Assembly (NCBI GenBank): GCA_023251805.1
Contig: JAHEYB010000027.1
Coordinates: forward strand, 1-41,474
Reading direction: 5' to 3'
DNA length: 41,474 nucleotides
Source: Bacteroidota bacterium
Lineage (GTDB): Bacteria > Bacteroidota > Bacteroidia > 2-12-FULL-35-15
Part shown: piece after piece, positions 8,953 to 17,067 of the stretch
Layout: each line of letters starts with the position of its first letter
How positions within the stretch are numbered: the stretch's first letter is position 1
Program-made: the position numbers and the translations under genes
Notes under the pieces: model-generated
Seen by the model: only the letters and a program-made list of their open reading frames with translations
Databases searched by the model: none
Told to the model about the DNA's origin: nothing

Positions 8953-8984
8953 ATGATGAATGATGAATTATAAATGATGAATGA
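8953..8984. repeat. Short-period repeat in the ftsY leader
   Basis: Repeated ATGATGAAT-like units directly before the ftsY start. It is AT-rich, imperfect, and not translated in any sensible frame. Confidence 0.5.
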
Positions 8985-9011
8985 CTGCACTGGATAAGTG
9001 TGATTAAACAA

Positions 9012-9044
9012 TAAAAGCTTCCCCTTATTTGGAGAAGCCTTTAT
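9012..9044 (-). terminator. Intrinsic terminator after the DUF4295 gene
   Basis: Read on the minus strand, GGCTTCTCC and GGGGAAGC pair across a short AT loop and run into TTTTATTG. It lies about 20-50 bases after the stop of the DUF4295 gene and before ftsY. Confidence 0.65.
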
Positions 9045-9064
9045 AAAATAGAATATTTTAAAGA

Positions 9065-9220
9065 CTATTTACTTGATAAAAAATCTTTGATGTGATCGTT
9101 ATGAACGATTTCTTCTTTAAATGAGTATGCACCAGTTTTAGATGATTTTACCATTTTAATCACTTTTGTAAAGTTATTTCCTTTACCAGATTTAAGTGTT
9201 GCGACAACCTTTTTAGCCAT
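9065..9220 (-). CDS. DUF4295 small basic protein
   Basis: A 51-residue basic protein from ATG 9220 to TAG at 9065-9067; it begins MAKKVVATLKSGKG and ends IKDFLSSK. It matches the Bacteroidota-specific DUF4295 family, which regularly sits between rpmG and ftsY. Its function is not established. Its size, charge and position next to L33 suggest a ribosome-associated protein, which is inference. It is 78 bases after rpmG, with three perfect 8-base direct repeats in the gap, and is followed by a terminator-like hairpin. Confidence 0.88.
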   Translation of the reverse strand: MAKKVVATLKSGKGNNFTKVIKMVKSSKTGAYSFKEEIVHNDHIKDFLSSK

Positions 9221-9231
9221 TTTATTTTAAT

Positions 9232-9255
9232 TTGAAAATTTGAAAATTTGAAAAT
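9232..9255. repeat. Three perfect copies of an 8-base unit
   Basis: TTGAAAAT is repeated three times head to tail in the rpmG-DUF4295 spacer, 11 bases before the DUF4295 start codon. Confidence 0.7.
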
Positions 9256-9298
9256 TAGTTAATTGGATTACCTAATTATTAAAATGATTCAAATTAGA

Positions 9299-9481
9299 TT
9301 ATTTAATTTCTTTGTGAAGTGTTACTTTTTTTAAGATAGGGTTGTATTTTTTCAACTCTAATCTTTCGGTGGTGTTTTTCTTGTTCTTCGTTGTAATGTA
9401 ACGAGACGTTCCGGGCATACCGCTTTCTTTGTGCTCAGTACATTCCATAATCACCTGAATTCTGCTACCTTTTTTTGCCAT
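9299..9481 (-). CDS. rpmG: 50S ribosomal protein L33
   Basis: A 60-residue protein with the L33 pattern: [18 protein letters not shown], then [14 protein letters not shown], and [18 protein letters not shown]. Only one cysteine remains (Cys14), so this is the C-minus (zinc-independent) form. It is transcribed from a canonical promoter at 9544-9574, and a 24-base imperfect palindrome lies in the leader. It forms a unit with the downstream DUF4295 gene. Confidence 0.96.
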   Translation of the reverse strand: MAKKGSRIQVIMECTEHKESGMPGTSRYITTKNKKNTTERLELKKYNPILKKVTLHKEIK

Positions 9482-9496
9482 TGTATTTTAATTTAT

Positions 9497-9520
9497 CCAC
9501 CAAAGTTTTAGCGAAGGTGG
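9497..9520. repeat. Palindromic repeat in the rpmG leader
   Basis: A 24-base element with ends CCACC and GGTGG; the inner part on the minus strand reads TTCGCTAAAACTTT. The same element, 3 bases different, occurs in the ndk leader at 20635-20658. It lies between the predicted transcription start and the rpmG start codon. Confidence 0.7.
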
Positions 9521-9543
9521 GGTTGTTTTTCAAAATTGGAGTG

Positions 9544-9574
9544 CAAATGTAAAATTTTTAATTGAAATCCACAA
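9544..9574 (-). promoter_or_regulatory. Promoter of rpmG
   Basis: The minus strand has TTG (9572-9574), 20 bases, then TACATTTG (9544-9551), a full match to the Bacteroidota -33/-7 consensus. The predicted start of transcription is near 9538. Confidence 0.8.
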
Positions 9575-9613
9575 TATATTTTCATGAATTATGCCACCAG
9601 CAAGACCAAAAAG

Positions 9614-11011
9614 CTATTTTCCTTTATCAAAAAGGCTTTTTTCCTTCATCAACGCTTCTATTTCTTCTACTTTTTTGGGAAGTTTTCCTGATAATACCTC
9701 CGGTTCAGCAGTAGTAATGAGCACATCATCCTCAATACGAACACCTATATTCCACCATTTAGGGTCGCAATTAGAACCAGCGGGGATATAAATGCCCGGT
9801 TCTACCGTAATGATGTTGCCAGGGGCCAATTTTCCGTAGTTTCCGGCATCGTGGACATCTAAGCCAAGATAATGTGATGTGCCATGGAAAAAGTAGGTTA
9901 TAAAGTCGTTAGGATTTTTAATAATTCCTTGTTCTATTAATCTTTTTTGAACAATGGTTACTGCTGCTTTATGAGCGGCACGGAATTCTGCTCCTGCCAA
10001 ACAAGCCTTAATTCCGGCTTCCTGTGCTTCTAGAACAATATTATAGATAATTTTTTCCTGCTCCGAAAAGCTTCCATCAACGGGTAATGTTCGAGTGACA
10101 TCGGCTGTGTAGCCATGGTATTCGGCACCGGCATCAATTACCAATAAATCCTTTCCCTCTAACTTCTTGCGATTTGTTTCATAGTGAAGGATACAAGAGT
10201 TTTCGCCACCACCAACAATGGAAGGATAACCCACATATTCGGAACCTTGGTTCTTAAACATGTATTCCACCACTGCTTGTGCCTGATATTCCTTCATTTC
10301 AGGCTCTAGAGCCTTCATTACTTCTGTATGTGCCAAACAAGTCATATCAATAGCCTTACGCATCAAGACGAGCTCTTCAGGTTGTTTTACTTCCCTTAAA
10401 GTGGCTAGCCAACCCGACAAATTAAGATTATCAGAATTTTTAGTTGAGTACGTTGTTTTAGCTCTAAAATGTTTGATAAGGCTAAAGAGGTCGCCTTTAT
10501 CACTTTTATCATCTCTTACATCATCATTAAATTCCAACTGATAAACAATATCCATCTTTTCAAAATCAATTTTAAAATCAGCAAATTGTTCATTTAATAA
10601 TACTTCTGAAAAACCTAATTGAATAATCACACCATCTCTTCCCAATAACTTACCTGTCCACGATTCTTTAGCTGGGTCGCGATCCTGCACAAAAATCAAT
10701 TCATTGGATTTTATAGTATCATAAAATGTTTGTTCTTCCTTAAAAATAATGAGTAGTGAATTAGGTTCATTATAGCCTGTTAAGTAATAGAAATTAGGGT
10801 CTTGGTGATAAATAAACTTGGTATCGTTTGCACGTTGGCGTTCCGCTCCTGCGAATACTACTGCACAAGTATTTGCGGGAAGAAATTTGCGCAATGCTTC
10901 TCTTCTTCCTTTGTGGAATTCTTTTGAAAGGATATCGTTATCGTAGTTTTGAGAAAAACTAAAACTGGATAAAAAAAGAAAAACGAGAAGAAGAATTTTT
11001 CGATATACCAT
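9614..11011 (-). CDS. Secreted Xaa-Pro aminopeptidase (M24B)
   Basis: A 465-residue metallopeptidase that removes an N-terminal residue preceding proline. ATG 11011 gives a clear signal peptide (LLLVFLFLSSFSFSQ); the longer frame adds non-signal sequence. The N-terminal domain (about 20-180) is the aminopeptidase P domain, and the C-terminal pita-bread domain shows all five metal ligands in order: Asp in DAGAEYHG, Asp in TADVTRT, His in GTSHYLGLDVHD, Glu in TVEPGIYI and Glu in GVRIEDDV. The export signal points to a periplasmic peptidase, common in this phylum. Two hairpin repeats lie directly upstream of the gene. Confidence 0.92.
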   Translation of the reverse strand: MVYRKILLLVFLFLSSFSFSQNYDNDILSKEFHKGRREALRKFLPANTCAVVFAGAERQRANDTKFIYHQDPNFYYLTGYNEPNSLLIIFKEEQTFYDTIKSNELIFVQDRDPAKESWTGKLLGRDGVIIQLGFSEVLLNEQFADFKIDFEKMDIVYQLEFNDDVRDDKSDKGDLFSLIKHFRAKTTYSTKNSDNLNLSGWLATLREVKQPEELVLMRKAIDMTCLAHTEVMKALEPEMKEYQAQAVVEYMFKNQGSEYVGYPSIVGGGENSCILHYETNRKKLEGKDLLVIDAGAEYHGYTADVTRTLPVDGSFSEQEKIIYNIVLEAQEAGIKACLAGAEFRAAHKAAVTIVQKRLIEQGIIKNPNDFITYFFHGTSHYLGLDVHDAGNYGKLAPGNIITVEPGIYIPAGSNCDPKWWNIGVRIEDDVLITTAEPEVLSGKLPKKVEEIEALMKEKSLFDKGK

Positions 11012-11047
11012 ACTTTTCGCTATTGTGATTCCTTTAGCTATACTGAG

Positions 11048-11066
11048 ATCCCGCAATCTGCGGGAT
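11048..11066. repeat. Small perfect hairpin repeat
   Basis: ATCCCGCA and TGCGGGAT arms around a 3-base loop, immediately upstream of the aminopeptidase gene and followed by a second related palindrome. Confidence 0.7.
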
Positions 11067-11068
11067 AA

Positions 11069-11107
11069 ATTAGACTAATCCCGAAAAGAAACGGGATAAG
11101 TCTAATT
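11069..11107. repeat. 39-base palindrome with 15-base arms
   Basis: ATTAGACTAATCCCG (11069-11083) pairs with CGGGATAAGTCTAAT (11092-11106) with one mismatch and a purine-rich 8-base loop. It shares the CCCG/CGGG core with the hairpin at 11048-11066. Confidence 0.75.
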
Positions 11108-11111
11108 AAAA

Positions 11112-11142
11112 CAAAAACGCTACTACAAAAGTAGTAACGTTT
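11112..11142 (-). terminator. Intrinsic terminator of rpmB
   Basis: On the minus strand AAACGTTACTAC, a 4-base loop and GTAGTAGCGTTT (one mismatch) are followed by TTGTTTTAATT. It begins about 33 bases after the rpmB stop. Confidence 0.75.
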
Positions 11143-11174
11143 CCATAAATAATTTATACCGTTTGTGAAATATA

Positions 11175-11414
11175 TTACTTTTTCAAATGTCCCGCTTCTC
11201 TAGCTTCTTTCACAACAGCAGAAATACCATTTTTATTGATTGTTTTAAGTGCAGATGTAGAGATACGAATAGTAATCCATTTATCTTCTTCAGGTAAATA
11301 GAATTTTTTTGTTTGCAAGTTCACATTGAACTTACGCTTCGTTTTAGTGTTTGAGTGAGATACTTTATTACCTACAATCGCTTTTTTTCCTGTGATTTCG
11401 CAAACTCTTGACAT
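11175..11414 (-). CDS. rpmB: 50S ribosomal protein L28
   Basis: A 79-residue protein with the L28 signature: SRVCEITGKKAIVGNKVSHS at the start, then TKRKFNVNLQTKKFYLPEE and WITIRISTSALKTINKNG. It lies at the 5' end of the large subunit assembly and has a normal length. It appears to be a single-gene transcript, with a canonical promoter at 11457-11487 and a hairpin terminator at 11112-11142. In many Bacteroidota rpmB is directly followed by rpmG; here a secreted peptidase gene separates them. Confidence 0.97.
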   Translation of the reverse strand: MSRVCEITGKKAIVGNKVSHSNTKTKRKFNVNLQTKKFYLPEEDKWITIRISTSALKTINKNGISAVVKEAREAGHLKK

Positions 11415-11456
11415 TGTATTTTATATTAAATAGGTTCTTTTTTTAATTTCGGACTG

Positions 11457-11487
11457 CAAATATAGGAATTTGTATTTAATTGACCAA
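11457..11487 (-). promoter_or_regulatory. Promoter of rpmB
   Basis: The minus strand has TTG (11485-11487), 20 bases, then TATATTTG (11457-11464), a perfect -7 element. The leader is about 35 bases. Confidence 0.85.
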
Positions 11488-11505
11488 AATCTTTCAATAT
11501 ATTAT

Positions 11506-12984
11506 TTAAAACTGCAGATAAATCGGCATTACCTGATCAGCTTGTTTTACTTGAATGATTATCCAGATAAAGATTAGCATAATGGCGATACGCCCCACCA
11601 ACGTTACTTTTGACAGCACATTCACCGAAAGAGATTCATAGGATTTTGGGAAGAAATGAATAATGTATCCAAATAGCATTACTACGAATACTATTCCATA
11701 AGCATTCAACATTGGCTTCCAAGCCGAACCATTAAAATTGGTGAAAATCTGGACCAGTATGGTTTGAGCATCTTGAAAAGAGCTTGCTTTAAAGAAAATC
11801 CAGCAGAAACAAACGAAGTGAAAAGTGATGATTACTCCAACAACTTTAAAAATTGTGGATTTAGGATTTAAGAATTTGATTGACATTCTCATTTTATCAA
11901 AGGCTAGAGCCAATCCATGCATGAGACCCCAAACAATGAAATTAAAATGAGCGCCATGCCACAAACCACCTAAAATCATTGTAATCATCAAATTCAAATA
12001 TTGTCGGAACTTCCCTACTCTATTGCCACCTAGAGAAATGTATAAATAATCTTTTAACCAAGAAGATAAGGACATGTGCCATCTGCGCCAAAACTCTGTA
12101 ATGCTGCTAGATTGATAAGGAGAATCAAAATTTTCATTTATTGTAAAGCCCATCCATCGAGCCATTCCAATAGCCATATCTGAATAACCGGAAAAATCAC
12201 AATAAATAACCATCGCGTATCCGTATACACCCAACAAGCACTCAATTCCCGAATGCCTTGCCGGATCATCAAAAATGTATTGCACATAATTTACATAGAT
12301 ATAATCGGAAATAACCACTTTCTTGAAAAGTCCGCCCAGTATCAAATACAAGCCCTTTGCAATGTCTTCTTTAGTGATGTGAATGTCTTTTCTAATTTGG
12401 GGAATAAAGTCCGAAGCTCTTACAATTGGACCCATTACCAACTTTGGGAAAAAGGATAGAAAGAAACAATAGTCTAAAAAACTAGAGACCGGCTTAAATT
12501 TTCCTCTGTAAACATCGATGGTATAACTCAAATTTTCAAACGTATAGAACGAAATTCCGATTGGTAAAATCAAGTTCAATGGCTTGATATTTCCTAGTTT
12601 TAGGTCATTAATGATTTCTATAAAAAAATCGGTGTATTTGAAATAAAATAATAAACCAAGATTAATGGCAATACTAAAAATCAAAATCGCATTTTTTCTT
12701 CCTTTTGTTTTTGCAGTATAAATCCAGTTGGATAAATTAAAGTCGACAACAGCGGAAAGTAAAATAAAGCCAAAATAAAAACCGCAGGCTTTGTAAAAAA
12801 AGTACAATGAGAAAAGAGTAAAATAAACTACACGGGTGAGTTTTCGTTTATACAAAAATTGATAGCCTAATAAAAAGATACAAAAGAAAAAGAGAAAGAA
12901 GCCACTATTGAATAATAACGGGTCTTTCGCATTGTAAGTTAATTGCGAAATAAGTTTATCGATATCAAAATGCAGCTCAAACAT
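11506..12984 (-). CDS. MBOAT family O-acyltransferase (AlgI-like)
   Basis: A 492-residue polytopic membrane enzyme of the AlgI/DltB/PatA group, which moves acyl groups across the inner membrane to extracytoplasmic polymers. Family landmarks are FYTFENLSYTIDVYRG, YCDFSGYSDMAIG, TEFWRRWHMSLSSWLKDYL (His303) and ILGGLWHGAHFNF (His343, the expected catalytic His). About 11 membrane segments are visible. It is the last gene of a three-gene run with two SGNH hydrolases, with a gap of 3 bases. That combination parallels AlgI with AlgJ/AlgX and PatA with PatB, so O-acetylation of an exopolysaccharide, O-antigen or peptidoglycan is likely; the polymer is unknown. Confidence 0.92.
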   Translation of the reverse strand: MFELHFDIDKLISQLTYNAKDPLLFNSGFFLFFFCIFLLGYQFLYKRKLTRVVYFTLFSLYFFYKACGFYFGFILLSAVVDFNLSNWIYTAKTKGRKNAILIFSIAINLGLLFYFKYTDFFIEIINDLKLGNIKPLNLILPIGISFYTFENLSYTIDVYRGKFKPVSSFLDYCFFLSFFPKLVMGPIVRASDFIPQIRKDIHITKEDIAKGLYLILGGLFKKVVISDYIYVNYVQYIFDDPARHSGIECLLGVYGYAMVIYCDFSGYSDMAIGMARWMGFTINENFDSPYQSSSITEFWRRWHMSLSSWLKDYLYISLGGNRVGKFRQYLNLMITMILGGLWHGAHFNFIVWGLMHGLALAFDKMRMSIKFLNPKSTIFKVVGVIITFHFVCFCWIFFKASSFQDAQTILVQIFTNFNGSAWKPMLNAYGIVFVVMLFGYIIHFFPKSYESLSVNVLSKVTLVGRIAIMLIFIWIIIQVKQADQVMPIYLQF

Positions 12985-12987
12985 TTT

Positions 12988-14265
12988 CTATTTTTTACTC
13001 TTTTTATATTTCTCATAACCTTCCATCAAAGCATTATAAAACAAGTCGCCTTGAATTTGATATCCTTTACCTGAAAAATGCACACGGTCTTTTGCAGATA
13101 ATTTCATTGCGTACCATTTTCCCATGGAGCCATAACCACCCATCACTTCATACAAATCCCAATATGCAATATTATTTTGCAAACAATATTGCACAATTGT
13201 TTCCTTAGCTAATTTCATATCCGGATTTTTAACTCTTCCATTGCGAGATTTACGGTAAGAATCAGGTGGAGTTGTGATTAAAATAGACGCATTGGGATTG
13301 CTTGATTTTACAGCAATTATCAATGAGTCGATACTTCTGAAGAAAAATTCTTTGTCGAATCCTTTTGAAAAAGCTTCATTTGTTCCCAATGAAATAATAA
13401 TTAAATCGTTGCTTAAATAAGAAAATTGCTGAGTAAAATATTTCGACATTACATAATGCCGATACTCGGCACCATTTACACCAATCATATTATACAATAT
13501 ACCTGAAGAATCGTTTTCCAAAAGCATTCCATAAATACGAGTAGCTTTTTGGTTGGTTGTATCCACACACTTATTTCGGATGTATATCTGACGAATAGGC
13601 TTGTCGAATTTTAATTCCGACACAAACGGATTTGTTGATTTATCGGTTGATTTAAAGATTCCTCGTTCACAATTCAAGTCGTCACAAATACTGATATCAA
13701 AATTGTTCAAGCCTTTTTCATGAAACAAAGTAAATTTGGTAAAGCTATAACCGAGATTGGGCTGATCTTTCACCATTAAATTTATTTCGGCAAGAGAATC
13801 GCTTGTTTCAATTGTAAATCCGCTTATTCCAATTGGCAAAGGTTTGTCGTAAAACACATTGCGTTTATAATCCCAAGTAACATTTGTAATTGTTTTGTAG
13901 GAAATAGGTTCATTGCTTTTTGCGGAGCGATAAGGGAAAATCACTCCTCTCCCGGCATTTCCAAATTTTAGTTGCAATTTTTGTCGCATTAATCCGGAAA
14001 AATGATCTGCCTGAATATGTGAATCACCAACATGAGCAATGTTTACACGAGTAATTTTTTTTTGTTCAAGTAAATACAATTTCTCATAAAAAAAAACAAG
14101 TGCTGTGCTGTCATTCTGAATATGATTAAGGTTTTGTTTTATGAACGTGTACTGCTTATAAGCATTGGAATCAAGCGTTTGCGCATTTACTGATGCAAGA
14201 CACAAGACGCAAGACAAAAGGCTTATCAGAAAATTGAAAAAACTATTTTTAAACATTTTAGGCAT
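12988..14265 (-). CDS. Exported SGNH-hydrolase family protein (first partner of the MBOAT enzyme)
   Basis: A 425-residue protein with a signal sequence ending near VNAQ. It has SGNH/GDSL blocks: HVGDSHIQADH (Ser82) for block I, ISLGTNEAF for block III and DRVHFSGKGY (Asp393, His396) for block V. The first 70 residues and a beta-rich middle segment (about 130-250) surround the fold, as in periplasmic acetyltransferase or esterase partners of MBOAT proteins. It is 3 bases from the MBOAT gene and 4 bases from the second SGNH gene. Whether it transfers or removes acetyl groups cannot be told from sequence. Confidence 0.85.
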   Translation of the reverse strand: MPKMFKNSFFNFLISLLSCVLCLASVNAQTLDSNAYKQYTFIKQNLNHIQNDSTALVFFYEKLYLLEQKKITRVNIAHVGDSHIQADHFSGLMRQKLQLKFGNAGRGVIFPYRSAKSNEPISYKTITNVTWDYKRNVFYDKPLPIGISGFTIETSDSLAEINLMVKDQPNLGYSFTKFTLFHEKGLNNFDISICDDLNCERGIFKSTDKSTNPFVSELKFDKPIRQIYIRNKCVDTTNQKATRIYGMLLENDSSGILYNMIGVNGAEYRHYVMSKYFTQQFSYLSNDLIIISLGTNEAFSKGFDKEFFFRSIDSLIIAVKSSNPNASILITTPPDSYRKSRNGRVKNPDMKLAKETIVQYCLQNNIAYWDLYEVMGGYGSMGKWYAMKLSAKDRVHFSGKGYQIQGDLFYNALMEGYEKYKKSKK

Positions 14266-14269
14266 AACA

Positions 14270-15664
14270 TTAATTTAAATTTTTCTGATTCAGCTGTTTA
14301 TTGTAATCATTGTACTCAGAAATGATTTTACTGAACAATAGTTTTCCAACCTTGTGCGCACCTTTAAAATTAAAGTGTGTATAATCTTTATTCGCAAAAA
14401 CTGTGTCGCCTTCCACCCATTTTACCATTGAACCATTACCTCCCATTGCATCATACAAGCTCCAAAAAGCAAGTTTATTGTCTTTTGCCATTCTTTTTTG
14501 TGCTTCTACCAAAATAGGAACGCTTGGGTCGGTTTGATACACACCATCTTTTCGATAGCTTTTATCGCCAACGCTAATCAATAAAATACTCGCGTTGGGA
14601 AAACTTGCCTGCATGTGTTTAATAACAGTATTCATTCCACGTTCATACCAAGAAAAATCTGTCACTACGGGATTTACTGCATTCAAACCATATTCCAAAA
14701 TAATTAAATCGTATCCCAAACAATCATTGGTGGCAGTATAAATTGGTTGTTTCACTTTTTGAATCGGCAATCCCGAATTTCCTCTGAAAGAAAAATTATC
14801 TACAAAAACACCGCTATCGCTTTCCATGCTAAAACCATAAATATCTATGGCCGACTTACACTGAAAACGGGCATTTATTTGCTGAGCAGAGGTATTAACA
14901 ACCAACTGATTGACTGTATTTGTTCCGCTTAATTTATATCGATTACCATTTATTATCACGTAATTTTCACCCTCACTTTTGCCATAAAGAAGTTTTGTTT
15001 CAATAAATTTATTTAAGTGGTTTCTTTTCACTGCGGTATATTTCACCGAACTTCCTGCAGTTAAATTTGTTGTGTCTACAAATGTGTTGGGAACAAAACA
15101 ATATCCAGCTATTCCAAGAGAATGATTTGAGGGAATACTTTCCAACAAATTGTAAGTTGTCCAGCCATCAAAGGAATGGAATACACTTGTGCGAAAACCT
15201 GAAACAATTGAGGTTATTGGGACATAGCCCACTCCTGTTCCACCAAAATAATTTTGCAAGCACTCACGAAAATCCTGTGTTATTAAATCTCCTTCAATCA
15301 TTGAATCACCAAAATAGGCAATTCGCGTTTTGTGTTTTTGTTTTTTTGTACTGTTTAACGATTGAAAAAAGTGTGCTAATGCAGATGTAGAATCATTTTC
15401 AAAATCAAAAATATTGGTAGAATCGGTTTGTCGCAATGCGAAGTCGGTACTGTCTTTCACAATAATAGAATCGGTGATGACAGGATGTGTGAGTGGTACT
15501 TTTTTAAATAATCCTTTTTGCAAAATGTCGGACAAAGGGGCAACTTTTTTTGTTTTATATCCTGCAACGGTATACTCGGTATTAAATTGAGAAAGGGCGA
15601 ACAGTATTATGGTTAATGAAAATACCATAACAAAGGGTTGTGAATGCCTGTTTTTGTCGCTCAT
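14270..15664 (-). CDS. Membrane-anchored SGNH-hydrolase family protein (second partner)
   Basis: A 464-residue protein from ATG 15664; the longer frame adds 15 residues before a clean start. One N-terminal transmembrane helix (about 11-27) anchors an extracytoplasmic domain. Block I is AYFGDSMIEGD (Ser121), block III LEYGLNAVNP, and block V DYTHFNFKGAH (Asp427, His430). It is only distantly similar to the neighbouring SGNH protein, although both end in the same order of motifs (WSLYDAMGGNGSM here, WDLYEVMGGYGSM there), so they are paralogues. It is the first gene of the three-gene acylation module. Confidence 0.85.
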   Translation of the reverse strand: MSDKNRHSQPFVMVFSLTIILFALSQFNTEYTVAGYKTKKVAPLSDILQKGLFKKVPLTHPVITDSIIVKDSTDFALRQTDSTNIFDFENDSTSALAHFFQSLNSTKKQKHKTRIAYFGDSMIEGDLITQDFRECLQNYFGGTGVGYVPITSIVSGFRTSVFHSFDGWTTYNLLESIPSNHSLGIAGYCFVPNTFVDTTNLTAGSSVKYTAVKRNHLNKFIETKLLYGKSEGENYVIINGNRYKLSGTNTVNQLVVNTSAQQINARFQCKSAIDIYGFSMESDSGVFVDNFSFRGNSGLPIQKVKQPIYTATNDCLGYDLIILEYGLNAVNPVVTDFSWYERGMNTVIKHMQASFPNASILLISVGDKSYRKDGVYQTDPSVPILVEAQKRMAKDNKLAFWSLYDAMGGNGSMVKWVEGDTVFANKDYTHFNFKGAHKVGKLLFSKIISEYNDYNKQLNQKNLN

Positions 15665-15730
15665 AGCGTATCGAAATTGTATCAAAGATACTCTTTTGCC
15701 AAACCACAAAATGTTCCGACAAAAAATATA

Positions 15731-15763
15731 ATAAAAAACGCCTTGTTAATAAAACAAGGCGTT
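15731..15763 (-). terminator. Strong intrinsic terminator of the FKBP cluster
   Basis: Perfect 11-base arms AACGCCTTGTT and AACAAGGCGTT with a 5-base loop, followed on the minus strand by TTTTTTATTATA. It lies 22 bases after the stop of the last FKBP gene. Confidence 0.9.
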
Positions 15764-15784
15764 CATTACATTTATTTAATTTTA

Positions 15785-17008
15785 TTAATGATTGTGTCCA
15801 TCATCCGGACCGTGTGCTCCGCCATCTTTTACTTCCACTAATTCAACGTCAAAAGTAAGTTCTGCTTTAGCCGGAATCATTGGTGGTCGGCCTTGTTCGC
15901 CATAAGCCAATTCAAAAGGAATTACCAAACGCATTTTATCGCCAACACTCATCAATGCAATTCCTTCGTCCCAACCCGGGATTACTTGTCCTTGCCCCAG
16001 CGGAAATTCAATTGGTGCTCCTCGTTCAACAGAAGAATCAAACATTTTACCATCCGCCAAATAGCCTGAATAATGAACTTTCACTGTTTTGCCTTTTTCA
16101 GCTTTCACAGCAGAACCCGCCTTTTTAACTTCATAATACTTTAAGCCCGTAGCGGTTGTTTTCATTTCCAGACCTTTTATATCAAATAAAGCTGGAGCAA
16201 CAATAACTTTCACAGTTAGCATTTCAATATCCATTACTAAATCGGTATTGGGTGGAATTAATGGCGGGTAGCCTTTTTCGCCTAATGCTAATGCAGAAGG
16301 AATAATTAATCTGGCTTTTTCTCCTTGACGCAACATTGATATTCCTTCATCCCAACCAGGCATCAATTGTTTTTGTCCCACTTTTATATTTAAAGGTTGG
16401 GCACGATCAAATGAGTTGTCAAATGTTTTTCCATCACGGAAATAACCTGCATAATGGAATTCGGCCATTGTACCCAAAACAGCTTTTTCGCCTGTTTTAT
16501 TTTCTTTTACTATGATGTATTGCACACCGCTAGCAGTTTTTAAAGTATCTTTTCCTTTCACATCAAATGGGCGTACACCTTCTTTGACATCAAGTAATTC
16601 AACGTCAAAAATAAGGGTTGAATTAGCAGGGATTTTTCCGGTAGCATTAGCTCCGTAGCCTAATTCGGGTCCAAATTTAATAGTTGCCTTATCACCTACG
16701 GAAAGCAATAGAAATGCTTCATCCCAGCCTTTAATAACATTTCCTGCTCCCAATTTAAATTCAAATGGTGTTCCGCGGGAAACAGAAGAATCAAAAACGG
16801 TATCGTTGGTAAGTTTGCCGGTATAATGCACTGTTACTTTATCACCGTTTTGTGGCTTTTTTCCATTTCCTTTGGTGGTAACTGTATATTCTAATCCTGA
16901 TGCTGTTTTCACTGTCTTCGGTTTTTTAACTACTTGGCCTTTCGCTTTTTCTTGAGCGTTAACGGCTATGGTAGCCATTGCCAAAACGATTGCAATTATT
17001 CTTTTCAT
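15785..17008 (-). CDS. Periplasmic protein with three FKBP prolyl-isomerase domains
   Basis: A 407-residue exported protein (signal peptide ending VNAQ). Three complete FKBP-type domains follow one another at about 40-140, 155-260 and 285-395, each with the VHYTG/FHYAG/VHYSG strand, an FD(S/N)S motif and an intact GWDE loop that carries the ligand-binding Trp. It ends in a His-rich tail (GPDDGHNH) that could bind metal. FKBP domains catalyse cis-trans isomerisation of X-Pro bonds and act as folding helpers in the periplasm. It is the last gene of the four-gene FKBP run and is followed by a strong terminator. Confidence 0.92.
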   Translation of the reverse strand: MKRIIAIVLAMATIAVNAQEKAKGQVVKKPKTVKTASGLEYTVTTKGNGKKPQNGDKVTVHYTGKLTNDTVFDSSVSRGTPFEFKLGAGNVIKGWDEAFLLLSVGDKATIKFGPELGYGANATGKIPANSTLIFDVELLDVKEGVRPFDVKGKDTLKTASGVQYIIVKENKTGEKAVLGTMAEFHYAGYFRDGKTFDNSFDRAQPLNIKVGQKQLMPGWDEGISMLRQGEKARLIIPSALALGEKGYPPLIPPNTDLVMDIEMLTVKVIVAPALFDIKGLEMKTTATGLKYYEVKKAGSAVKAEKGKTVKVHYSGYLADGKMFDSSVERGAPIEFPLGQGQVIPGWDEGIALMSVGDKMRLVIPFELAYGEQGRPPMIPAKAELTFDVELVEVKDGGAHGPDDGHNH

Positions 17009-17067
17009 GTGAATCTAATTTATTTTCTTAATTGAAAATTTATTTAATTCTTTTTAAAATTCAAAAA

